Of a stretch of DNA of 64,000 nt, positions 36,251 to 46,569 are shown piece by piece; the stretch's first letter is position 1, and the number at the start of each line of letters is the position of its first letter. The notes beneath the pieces were generated by a model. That model did not search any database and was not told where the DNA came from. It saw only the letters and a list, made by a program, of their open reading frames with translations. The DNA lies in the NCBI GenBank assembly GCA_032622095.1, contig CP136065.1, positions 95,053,343-95,117,342 on the forward strand. The letters run 5' to 3'. This stretch comes from Siphonodentalium dalli (taxonomy: Eukaryota > Mollusca > Scaphopoda > Gadilida > Siphonodentaliidae). A program made the translations under genes and the position numbers.

Positions 36251-36758
36251 GACTACCATCTTGGCATTCACCCTGCATCCAGTTGATATTTTTTGTTACC
36301 ATAATGGACCAGAATAGCCACAGATTATGGTTCATCTCGGTTCCGTCTCAACGTTCTGTCCATTTCCATTCAATAATAAGGCCAGAATCACAAAAGAGGT
36401 TCTCGGCAAAATTCCATACTTTAAAATGAATTTGTCATGCCCCATACGGAACTGGGACAACCAGAATAGAACATATAGATGCCAGTTAATTAACTAACAC
36501 GTACAATAACCAAGTGAGTCACAATTTACTACCCTTTCGGATAACACAGAGAATAATGTTCAGGATATATGTAAAAAAAAACTTTTTACAAATTTGGTTG
36601 CCATTTTGGAAGCCATCTTGAGCAATTTGGTCTATAGATACCGTAGTGTGACACATTTCAGATAGACCAAAACAATAAACACATTTGAATCCAGAGACAG
36701 TTACATTTTACCAATGGTAGTTGCCTTTTACTTGAAAAAATGGTCTATACCTGAAAAG

Positions 36759-37058
36759 TTAATTTTTGCCGATATTTATGTCAAGTTTTTGAGAGAAAAG
36801 TCCAATATTTTCGGTGATGCCAGTGGTAACAATAGTAACAATTAACCATGGTGCATCAGATATGTTAGTATTCAATGTATAGGAGGCAGAATAGCCAATT
36901 TTATACATCAACCACAACTTGTAAGCGATTGCAGGACACGCTGGGGCAATATTTACCATTTTCCTTATTTTGGCGGCCATTTTGGCAGTCATTTTGAGCC
37001 AAAGTAAGAATTTTGGTTCCAATGAGTTGGAATATTCATAGGTAATGATATGCCTCAC
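36759..37058 (-). CDS. Uncharacterised ORF inside a dispersed repeat
   Basis: A 99-codon ORF with no recognised domain. Residues about 45-80 contain KLWLMYKIGYSASYTLNT and NISDAPWLIVTIV. A diverged copy of the same repeat near 53090-53190 encodes KLWLMNNIG and NISDVPWLIVTIV in a broken frame. The conserved protein stretch suggests the repeat once carried a coding sequence, but I cannot name it, and it may simply be recent common descent. Upstream, the ORF has alternating KM(T)AKMAAKI, from ATGGCGGCC-type DNA. Confidence 0.35.
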   Translation of the reverse strand: MRHIITYEYSNSLEPKFLLWLKMTAKMAAKIRKMVNIAPACPAIAYKLWLMYKIGYSASYTLNTNISDAPWLIVTIVTTGITENIGLFSQKLDINIGKN

Positions 37059-37295
37059 TTACATTACAAAGTTCTGTTCATTTCTTGTTGAAATATGACT
37101 AAAATCTCAATTGTGATTTGTTTGTGAAATTTTATACCGTGTTCCAATAATTGCATATTTAATTGCTCCAATGATCAGTTAATATACAAAACACAATATA
37201 AAGTCACATTACTCAAGCAGTTCCCAACAGTATGAACTGGACTAGAAGATATTTGTGAAAAAAGTCATATTTTCAACTTAATCCTGATTCTCAGG

Positions 37296-37941
37296 ACTTT
37301 CAACCGGGTGTGATTTCATGAAGAGCGTTTATTTATTAAATAACATACTTGTCCATATATGTATATCAGATGATGTGATAGTTATGACAGAAAGGTCACT
37401 AGGGGTGATTCAAATAACAAAGTATTCCCACGTTCATGAGATTATATGTTTTACGAGTGTGATATATGTCTCAATATTGACTTACTGTATTTTCGCGGCA
37501 ATAAAAACAGTATGTGACTTTAAGTTGATTTTATGGGTGAAATATGGGTCACAGGCAGCGACAGGCACCCTCATTGGATTCAGCATACTTGAATTATGCT
37601 AGAAAACTTAGTTTCATGCTTTTCCCCAAAAATGCCTCTAGGGTTCTAGTATTCCACAAATGTAGCTTTTCCGACCAGACTATTAACCATGTTGGTAAAT
37701 ATCTACCAAGTTTCAAAACAATTGACCAGGGAAAAGGGAGTACAAGGTGGGACAAATTTATGCATAATGCGGGGAATAACTCAACTAAAACATTCTGACC
37801 AAGCTCATATAATCACAGTAGACTAGACGATATGGCTCCATTGCGCACCGACGCTCTGTTATGTTCGCCGCCATGACGACGTGCAAAATGGAACGATGTA
37901 GCCTCATAGAGCCGGTGTCTTGTAAAATAATAACATGGCGG
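37296..37941. other. Intron 2 sequence, no gene; SINE-like scrap
   Basis: 37640-37810 has TACCAAGTTTCAAAACAATTG, then GACCAAGCTCATAAT, as at 33000-33115. ORFs are not supported. Confidence 0.5.
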
Positions 37942-38483
37942 TCTGGGGAAGTCGGAATTTTTTTTTCCAGACATGTATGATGTTTTTTTTGTTTTACATT
38001 TGGCCATTTTTGAGAAACACCTACCAGTCAACCTTAATTTGTTTTCTATTTTAGCAAAGTTTTTTCTGACAATTTTTCGACACCCCCCCCCCCTTAGAAA
38101 CACGAAATCAAAATTTTTCGGAAGAATTTTATAATTTTCACGACATTATGTCTGTTTCATATCAACTACATAACATATTACAGGTTGGTGTATGTGATCA
38201 GCTTAGTTTGACATGACAGTGATCGCTTATGCAATGTGACCATGAATTTTTTGTTTGGAGTGACCTAGACTGACATAAACCGGGTATTTAGTAATTTTAC
38301 AAGAAACAGTCTAGTTTAGTTTTGTTGTTAAAATGACATTATCTCTAAGTTTTAAGGCCAAAAATAGTTGAAAAATATGGAGTATATTTTTTTTTAGCTG
38401 TGGAAAAAATTACTTTTGTAATTACTTTTACCACCCACCCATCCCATCATACGTGCCCGGATTTTTTTTTGACACCTCACTGT
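37942..38483. mobile_element. G/C-run-terminated TIR element, copy 2
   Basis: Same layout as 31782-32304: GTCGGAATTTTTTT then ACATGTATGATG at the left, ATCATACGTGCCCGGATTTTT at the right, and a C run before TTAGAAACACGAAAT in the interior. Same orientation as copy 1. Confidence 0.7.
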
Positions 38484-38785
38484 GGCGGTGAACATTTCTG
38501 ACAATTTCAAAACAATTGATCAGGGAAGAAAATGAGTATACAAGCTCGGACAAAATTATGCATGTTGCGAATATTTCGAAAAAAAATCTAAAATGGGCGG
38601 GCGATAAATCCAGCTGATAACTCCACTGAAATCACAGGTACACAGGTGTCAATGATGTTTTTTTTGTATAAATACGGGAAAACGTATGAATGCAATTAAG
38701 CTCGGACAAAGTTGCGTCCATGGCGGACAGACGAACAAACTAATGTCATCTCATGCTGTGATATAGTAAATGAAATGAAACGCAC

Positions 38786-38937
38786 CATCCACGGCCACGA
38801 GTGAGCAGCTGCCTCGTCCCCTCCGACGATGTAAGGTGACGACATTAGTTGAGCCAAATTGGCCCCTTTGCCGCAGTTTAGAATGCTACCAGCAAATGTA
38901 TCCGTCTGGTGATGACCATTATTTTTGTGTGGTTTTG
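38786..38937 (-). CDS. S1A serine protease, exon 2 (propeptide and mature N-terminus)
   Basis: Acceptor TTCATTCGTTTGCAG with a pyrimidine tract, donor GATG|GTGCGT, 152 nt. It enters with two bases of the Ala15 codon and leaves in phase 0. It encodes the propeptide (residues 16-50), with Cys36 in the chymotrypsinogen C1 position, then IVGG at 51-54 and HSWPWM. The residue before IVGG is Tyr50 (MSSPY), where most S1 zymogens have Arg or Lys. The mature N-terminal Ile51 would pair with Asp236 after cleavage. Confidence 0.94.
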
Positions 38938-38989
38938 CTGCAAACGAATGAAGAAAATTACAACATCCCGTTATCACGGACTGTAACAT

Positions 38990-40970
38990 ACATAAAGTAA
39001 GTCGAACAATATCTTAAAGGGAGACTATACGCCACAATCAATATTTTCCCGGTAATAACGACGATCTAATATCGATAATATATCGAAAAATAATCATGAG
39101 ACACCCATTAATATAGTACGTTTGTGGAAAATTGATTTAAGCTATCGGTTGCCACTGCGAATAGTTCATAAAATGAGTATTTGCAACGAACCTGTAACCG
39201 TTCATTGTTATCTAAATCCTCAGAGTTGAGAAGTACTAAACAAATACGAATTAGAACTGCTTATGCAAACACCCATTTCCGTGCGTGGTGGCACCCCGAG
39301 GAAATGTAGAGAAAACAATTTTAGTTCGGTCTAAATTGCTGGTGATTATTGTCCGTTATTACATTGGAACATCACTTCTTTGAACGTAGAAACCAACTAC
39401 CATGGTAAGCAATTGACAACATTAGCGGGGTAATGTGAACAAAGTTGCCCAAGCTTTTCGTATAAACAACATATCCGCATATCGGGAATAGAGATAGGTT
39501 CGTTATCTTCAGACGGTTTATGATTGTGGGTCTAATGTTATACTAGCATGGAACAACTCCTTTAGTTACTGATAATTGAATATATAACTATTAGTGCATA
39601 GGCATGTTTTATTCGGCATTGTGGCTTCCATTATTGCTATGCTAATGTGTTTGTTTGCAGTTGTAGCATCGTGTAGCAGAACATTGACATATATACCACC
39701 AAATTATTGGATGTCAGGTTGAAATTCGGTCCTATTTATGCAATTTGACATTATATGATGTCGTTATTTGGAAAAATGAATTAACAGTTACTATCTTAAA
39801 TGCCCCTAGTTTCTTCAGATACGGATCACGTTGGCCACAATGACATATATGTACGAACAAATAAGCTACAACAGTCATACCATGCGATTTTCTTGCAACT
39901 CAGAAGTTGGTCGTTTTATCGGAACAGTTCTGTTTATTTTGGCGGCCATTTTGGTCTCCATCATCGGTTTTACATAGCCAGTTGCCTTATACGTATTAAG
40001 ATACAGACTCTATCCAAGAAAATGCCATATTATTTAAAGCACTCGCGATGATCTAGTCCGGTAAGCATACATCTGGTGTATAGTGTCAATATAAAAAAAA
40101 TGGCGGCCAACTTGGACGCCATCTTGGATTTGATTACCTTCCTAATCTAGGATTTGAACGATGTTTTACATTATCAGTGTCCCCGTACGATTCTACACCA
40201 TATGACAAGGTAAACTGTGCATTGTCAATTTATTTGGTGGACACAAACTGCATGGACGCATCTCTGTGGTTATTTGTGAAATTGGGGGAGGGTTAAGTTT
40301 TTGTCTATTATGTCAATACTTGGAGAGAGATATAATGTAAGTAGGAACATATTTATATAGGGAATACCCTACCATTTCCAAAAGTATATAATTGGAAGTA
40401 TTTGGCAGATATATTATGTTTGTACAGAGTTGACACACGACACTTTGTCTGAATCGCCATGCATTTTTGACACGCCTCGTTACATTCTTTACCATGAAGT
40501 CACCAAATCAGAACGAAAGCAGGAAAACGATGTTGAATCTGATTAAGTGTCTACATTCGTTCCATAATTTGCAAATATGTTTACAATCTTTCCGATTTTG
40601 ATGCCCTGTTAACCAGTTGGCTAATGCCTGTTAACCTCTGAAAATATGTCATTTTTTAGGTAGGGTGCCCTATGAAACATTGTGAAAAGTTATATTTTGT
40701 CACCTATCTCGGCTCGGCGCCCTCTGAATTCAAAAACTAGAGTAATTGTCCCATAAGAAAATGATGGTCGCATAAATTCCCCCGATGTGCGACGGTCACC
40801 CCCCGCACAGCCTAGACTATTATATATGCGAGGCTCTATTCGCAGAATAGAATTTCTTCTAGCCTGACAAAAAATCAAAACGTCTAGAACTCCTCATTTG
40901 AAAGTTGACATCTGACCATTTGGATCTCATATTAATCCTTTCACGACGGGAGCTGCGCTGGTGCAGCATT
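38990..40970. other. Intron 1 sequence, no gene recognised
   Basis: 39940-39960 and 40095-40130 hold ATGGCGGCC-type patches (TTTTGGCGGCCATTTTGG, AAAATGGCGGCCAAC) shared with 33660-33870, 36960, 52680 and 61170, so scraps of that repeat family are present. ORFs are unsupported. Confidence 0.45.
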
Positions 40971-40974
40971 AAAT

Positions 40975-41160
40975 ATAATGTGCCGGTGCATTCTGTTATA
41001 TGCGCGAGTCTCCCATAGTGAGCATCGCATATCTAATATAAGAGAATGTAGTGGCTCACAAGGTCAAGGTAAATATGATTAGGCCAATGCATTCTCTTAT
41101 ATATATGATAGGCTCCATTTGTGAAACTCTCATATATAAGAGAATGCATTGGCACAGGGT
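40975..41160. mobile_element. Small hairpin element, two adjacent copies
   Basis: 41084-41152 is a hairpin: CCAATGCATTCTCTTATATA pairs with TATATAAGAGAATGCATTGG. A decayed copy precedes it at about 40980-41050 (GGTGCATTCTGTTATATG ... ATATAAGAGAATG). A near-perfect relative lies at 62900-62966. Confidence 0.8.
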
Positions 41161-41769
41161 TTTCGCAAACTTTCAGGAAGCTCCTGGGTTAACCCTTCCC
41201 CGACTGGAACTTCCTGAAAATCGCAATGCCGATGTCATTCGGAAAGATTGCTATCATACAGTTGCGGGGTCCAAACTGGTTACCGTATCATAGAGTGTGA
41301 TGTATAATATGGGAACGAATTACATTACTTCAGTGATCTTTATAGCTTATTAATTAAAGGTACGCAATCCGATCTGACGGTCCCCATATCATCAAGATAC
41401 AACAACAACATTTCTTCAAGATACGCTTTAGTTATCAGAATCGATCAATTGCAACAAAATAATGCTAACCACTGTCAACTATGGTTTTAAATTTCCCAAC
41501 ATTTTGTTCAACGAAATATGACCGTATTATCACTTGAGTATCACGAAATTTGGCCGTATTATTACTTGATTTTAGAGTTATCCATCTTCATCAGCAATTT
41601 TGTCCGAGACCGTCCGTTTGATGACGTTTTTCTGGGTCACAAATAATTGCACATCCCGAGAAACTTCAAAAATCGATATCTGATCACTCTGAGCTTTGAT
41701 GGGTGGGTTTCTCGACTGGAATAAAATATTTTTCACCCACGAGGCCAAAAAAATAGTAATTTAGTAGCG

Positions 41770-42570
41770 TTAGGGTGGATACACACATGCATGTAATCTC
41801 TGTAATTATCGTGTATTTGACGTTTTACATGGATCATGCAGACAATGTAATATGTGTCCATTGACAACCCAATCATTGCCGACGTGCTGACCGCACTGAG
41901 TTCTAGTTCCAATTAAGTCGGAATGTAGAGAAGCCGCTATCTTGGACCGAGTCGCCAGGTCACTTAAAATAATTGTTCGTGTGATAACCGATATGGTGGA
42001 CGTTCTATCTAAATAATTACCAGTCCTCTATTGATATTTATAGCAGTGGTGGATCAGGATTTCCCCGACTTGGGGCTATATATGATCCCCGACTTGGGGC
42101 TATATATGATCCCGAAAGCTACCAGGCGGGGATGGCTAACTCTGAGCTATTTAAGTTAAACATAATATATAATCTTGCCCATATTATTCCGACCGATACA
42201 TTTAACTGGCGATTTGAAGCTTTCGAGACCCCACGCCAAACAAGCATCATGGTCGAACATGTTCTATATCAAGCCTGTATATGCAAGACGTGTCGCTCCT
42301 GGTGTTCGTGCATTAATAAAATGCCAGATATCACACATACTTTACTAATTTCCGCATCCGCAAAAGAAGACATGTTTTGGACTGGCCTTAAATGTTCTGA
42401 TAGCAGACAGTTTGACTTCGCTTATTACTACTCACTTGTCTGGCCTGTTAACAATGAACCGCTCGCGCGCAGGTGATTAATGTTGTCAATTTTTGGTGTG
42501 GCCATGTAAAATACATGTAATACATGTATTTTACATACAGAAATTACATGCATGTGTGTATCCACCCTTA
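41770..42570. mobile_element. 800-bp non-autonomous TIR element
   Basis: Terminal inverted repeats: TAGGGTGGATACACACATGC at the left, GCATGTGTGTATCCACCCTTA at the right, about 35 bp of pairing. The interior contains a 26-bp tandem duplication (CGACTTGGGGCTATATATGA, 42068-42118) and a 114-codon ORF (42132-42476) that the related element at 56507-60138 does not keep open, so I do not call it a gene. Confidence 0.8.
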
Positions 42571-43344
42571 AGTCGGGTAATGCATCTTTAATATATATGT
42601 ATTTACTCGATTTGGAAAGCGCAAGATTGTGATGAATATGAAGTAATATGATTCTACGTCCGAATTATTGAATTTAGCTGTAATTGGGATGCAGTTATGC
42701 AGTTGGAATCCGGCGTACATTGTACGATACAGACCCAGAATCCGGCGTATACGAAAAAGGGGAATGGTAGCTTCTTGCATGTATCAGTATGCTGATGGAA
42801 ATATTAAATTGGTCTTCTGATATCTTTTTCCTAAATTATTCTGAACTCAAACAGACATATGTTAGGTTATCATACAAGAAATTCGAACGCCATCAGTGGC
42901 TCGCCACACACCCATAAGATGCATGGCGGGTCACGATTCCATGCATAAGTATACGCCGTATGTACTAAGGATTTTTACAAAATAAGTCAGAGCATAAATT
43001 GTATGAATATCAGCATACAGTAATAGTTGACAACACTGTTACGCCGAGTTATGTAGTAACTGACGAGTTTTGTGGTAGCTCACGAGTTATGTAGTAACAA
43101 TCGACGAGTTTTGTGGTAGCTCACGAGTTTTGTAGTAAAATCGACGAGTTATGTAGTAATTTGGGTTACGAGTTTTGTAGTAAAATATCGACGAGTTTTG
43201 TAGTAAAAAACAAGCTAACGAGTTTTGTAGTAATACTCGTCGAGTTTTGTAGCAACAATATTTAGTCAGTTTCAAAGGCGGGTTTGGACTTAATAAAATC
43301 GTATATAGTAAATGCAATACTTTTTTGTGTAAGTGTTTGTGTGG

Positions 43345-44360
43345 TGGACGTTAATGACGTTGTAGCTCAACTTGATGTTAGTCCCTCTACACTGCTGTGC
43401 CGTTTTTCGGCAGAAACTTCGTACATAGAAGTACTATGGCCATGCTATTAACTTGGACCTGGTCCCCATTACGTCAGATGTCGCGTTCTGACGTTAATGA
43501 CGTTGTAGCTCAACCTGATGGTGGTCCATCGTCACTCATCCGCTGTTTATCTGCAGATCGGGACGAAACTTGGTACATAGACGTATTGTGGCCATGTTAT
43601 TGATGTGGACCAGGTACCGATTACGTTAGCCGTCGCGTCCTGGCGGCAATGACGTTGTAGCTGAACCTGATGGTGATCCATCGTCACTCATCCGCTGTTT
43701 CTTGGCAGATCGAGGCGAAACTTCGTATCTAGAAGTACTATGGCCATGTTATTAACTTGGACCTGGTCCCCATCATACCAGACGTCGCGTTCTGACGTTA
43801 ATGACGTTGTAGCTTAACTCGATGATGGTCTCTCGTCACTCCTCCGCAGTTTATCGGCAGATCAGTTCGAAACTTGGTACATAGACTTATTGTGGCCATG
43901 TTATTTATGTGGACCTGGTCCCGATTACCTCAGACGTCGCGTTCTAACGTTAATGACGTTGTAGCTCAACTTGATATTGGTTCCTCGTCACTGCTGTTTT
44001 TCGGCAGATATGAGCGAAGCTTGGCACATAGCAGTGCTGTGGCCATGTTAGTAACTTGGGCCTGGTCGCGATAACATCGGATGTCGCGTTCTGACGTTAA
44101 TGACATTGCGCATCAACTTGACAGACCGGGGCGAAACGTCGTATCTAGAAGTTGCATGGTCACATTAGTAACACGGACCTAGTCGCGATTACGTCTGACG
44201 TCTCGTTCTGAGGTTAGTAACATTGTAGCTCAACTTGGGGTTGTTCCACCGTCTCCCGACAGATCGGGACAACATCTTGTATCTTCGGTCAGGTTAATTG
44301 GATGGTCTTGGTAGCGATTGCCCCACACGTCGGGCTCTGACGTTAATGGCTTTGTAGCTG
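43345..44360 (+). repeat. Left array of ~152-bp units in foldback C
   Basis: Units begin with GACGTTAATGACGTTGTAGC near 43352, 43490, 43645, 43797, 43949, 44093, 44210 and 44338. Two unit types alternate (TTAACTTGGACCTGGTCC and TTATTTATGTGGACCTGGTC), so the higher-order period is about 304 bp. Inner units are the most decayed. Confidence 0.88.
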
Positions 44361-44442
44361 AACTATGTTGTTCATCTGCACTCCATCTATAAATCGGGAC
44401 ATAACCGAGGGGTATTTTGCGTCTCAAATTGGAAATAGAAAG

Positions 44443-44612
44443 ATGGCGTTATTCGTCCCGATAAAAATCAGTTACAACGTGTTGATTTCGCTTCAAGTTT
44501 TGCCGAAACATGCTTTATTTCAAAGAGGCGGCTTCGTCGACGTTTTGGTTTTCCGCGAAACTCGACACTGGTTTATGGATAATCTAGAGAGCGATCATGA
44601 TTTTCAAATCAG
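44443..44612 (+). CDS. Exon-like ORF in the unique core of foldback C
   Basis: The ATG at 44443 has a strong start context (A at -3, G at +4). It opens 56 codons plus two bases that end at CAG|GTACGT, a consensus splice donor at 44612/44613. The peptide starts MALFVPIKISYN and later reads GGFVDVLVFRETRHWF and DNLESDHDFQI. No family is recognised. It could be the first exon of the element's own gene, a captured host exon, or chance. The 86-codon frame also reaches upstream to an ATG at 44365, in weaker context. No second exon was identified. Confidence 0.4.
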
Positions 44613-44639
44613 GTACGTATCATAACAAAAACAAATTAA

Positions 44640-46020
44640 CGGCTTGTTTAAAGTGGCATTGTCTACATGCTTTCGAAAATATATATGTGTCAGTTTCATT
44701 GCAGGTAATTAATTCAGCATGTTGGGCAACCCGGGCCCGGTAGGCGTTTTTGTGGTTTCATTACTGCAGGGATTAATGAATATCGTGCGAAAAACGAAAA
44801 AGGTGTCCCGTGTTTTTTACAGTCAAATTTTTGTCTTAAAACGCACACAGCTTGACTGCGTGTCTCTTTTTATTTCGTGCGTGTAAGTCCAATGTGACAC
44901 ACGTTTGGGACAAAATATGACTTCCGGTGGGAGAATTATAGTTGGTCGACTTTTTCGATCTTCGGCTTCTTCTGTGCACGGTATCTCGTTAACCTCTCCG
45001 GGGGAAAAATCATAAACATTGTCGCAAAGGTTTCCTTAAATTGTCAAACTGACACTGGACACTGCCACTTTGACAAAAAGCTAAAATGTGCAGTCACTTT
45101 GTATTACATCCGAATGTACACTCTTATATAGGAGCCGCACTTAAAATAATAATAAAATGACGCCCAGTGAGGCCGAGTTCTTTTGGCTACACATACATGT
45201 ATATGTAAAATATTTACTGGTGTGTAACCTATTCCAACATGGTGAATCCCTCTATAACAAAAGAACGAGTCAATCTGAATTGGTGCGATTCGCGTGGAGT
45301 ATATATATGAAAGCTCAAATAATCATTTATTATGCCGACTATTAAGTTTGACCAATCAGCTTTCGTAAGTATTATGGCCGCATGCACTGAACCATATGGG
45401 AAAACTTATGGGGTCTCCTCATGAGGCTTCCGCCATTTTGATTCGGAGAAATTCTTCACGGCCCGACTGCACTTCAATGTTAGGCCTATAACAAAGTGTT
45501 TTAATTGGTTCGGGGTCGTTGGCATAATAAATACGTTATATGGCGTTTAGTTGGCGGATACGTTGTCCTGTGGCCTCACCCAATATTGTTTTCACTTCGC
45601 CTCACATGACACCGTATCCGCCAACCAAACGCCCTATAACTTATAGTATGCACCCGTGATGATGGTCGGACGACGTTCAGCTTAATCGTCCTATAACGGT
45701 GTTGACATATGTGACCAGATAAAATTTCGTTATCTTTGGCGCTCGTTTTCAATTTTACACAAGCAGATTTATTAATTTATATTCGCCATTCCTATAAACC
45801 CAGGGTGTGTGTGGTTAAATCGGGTACAGAAATAATTACCGTCGCAGGGGGGGGGGTGGGCGGCGTAAGACGGGGTGGTGGGTCTCGTCAGTGGGACAAA
45901 ACAGCAATTGTTCCCGCCACTCAAAAACAATTTCTGCATGTTTTTTTTTAGAATAAAGAGAAATAATGTAATTCTAACTGATATACTGACAGCAGAGAGT
46001 TATCCTGTTGTATTTTGTTG
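44640..46020. other. Unique core of foldback C; one hairpin
   Basis: No further gene recognised. 45535-45645 is a hairpin (TATGGCGTTTAGTTGGCGGA pairing with CCGCCAACCAAACGCCCTAT), probably a nested MITE. A G run lies at about 45847-45856. Confidence 0.6.
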
Positions 46021-46566
46021 TAAATGGGTCCAAGGTACTACAAAACTCGTAAATTGTCACAACAAAACTCGTCAATTTTACCACAAATATCGTCGATTTT
46101 ACTACAAAACTCGTCGATGTTACTACGAAACTCGTCAAATGTTACTACAAAACTCGTCAATTTTACCACAAAAGTCGTCAATTGTTACTACAAAACTCGT
46201 CGATGTTACTACAAAACTCGTCGATTTGTTACTACAAAACTCGTCAATTTTACCACAAAACTCGTCAATTGTTACTACGAAACTCGTCAATTGTTACTAC
46301 AACACTCGTCGATTGTTACTACAAAACTCGTCGATTTTACTACAAAACTCGTCAATTTTACAACAAATCTCGTCGATTTTACTACAAAACTCGTCTATTG
46401 TCACCACAAAACTCGTCAATTTTACCACAAATCTCATCGTTTTACTACAAAACTCGTCGATGTTACTACAAAACGCGTCAATTGTTACTACAAAACTCGT
46501 CGATGTTACTACACAACTCGTCGATTGTTACTACAAAACTCGTCAATTTAACCACAAAACTCGTCA
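46020..46566 (+). repeat. ~21-bp tandem array (TTACTACAAAACTCGTC)
   Basis: About 25 copies of TTACTACAAAACTCGTCGA with 21-22 bp spacing. The 7-codon period gives long ORFs in three frames (repeats of TTKLVD and YKTR). The same motif, inverted, forms the outer ends at 43037-43260 and 48215-48439. Confidence 0.93.
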
Positions 46567-46569
46567 AGT

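Larger units (their letters stand above)
33860..37295. mobile_element. Foldback-like element B
   Basis: 33865-33985 and 37158-37292 are inverted copies (CACAAATATCTTCTAG, TTGTGTTTTGTATATTAAC, TGATCATTGGAGC). Between them is a core of degenerate short repeats that itself turns around at about 34535. The right side carries an extra 560 bp (36600-37155) absent on the left. It lies in protease intron 2. Mobility is inferred from the structure alone. Confidence 0.6.

Noticed and set aside
42132-42476. 114-codon ORF within the 800-bp TIR element
   Set aside because: The related element at 56507-60138 does not maintain this frame, so selection for a protein is not supported.
43040-43260. CRISPR-like spaced short repeats
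   Set aside because: Spacing is tight and irregular, there are no unique spacers of constant length, and the context is an animal foldback element.
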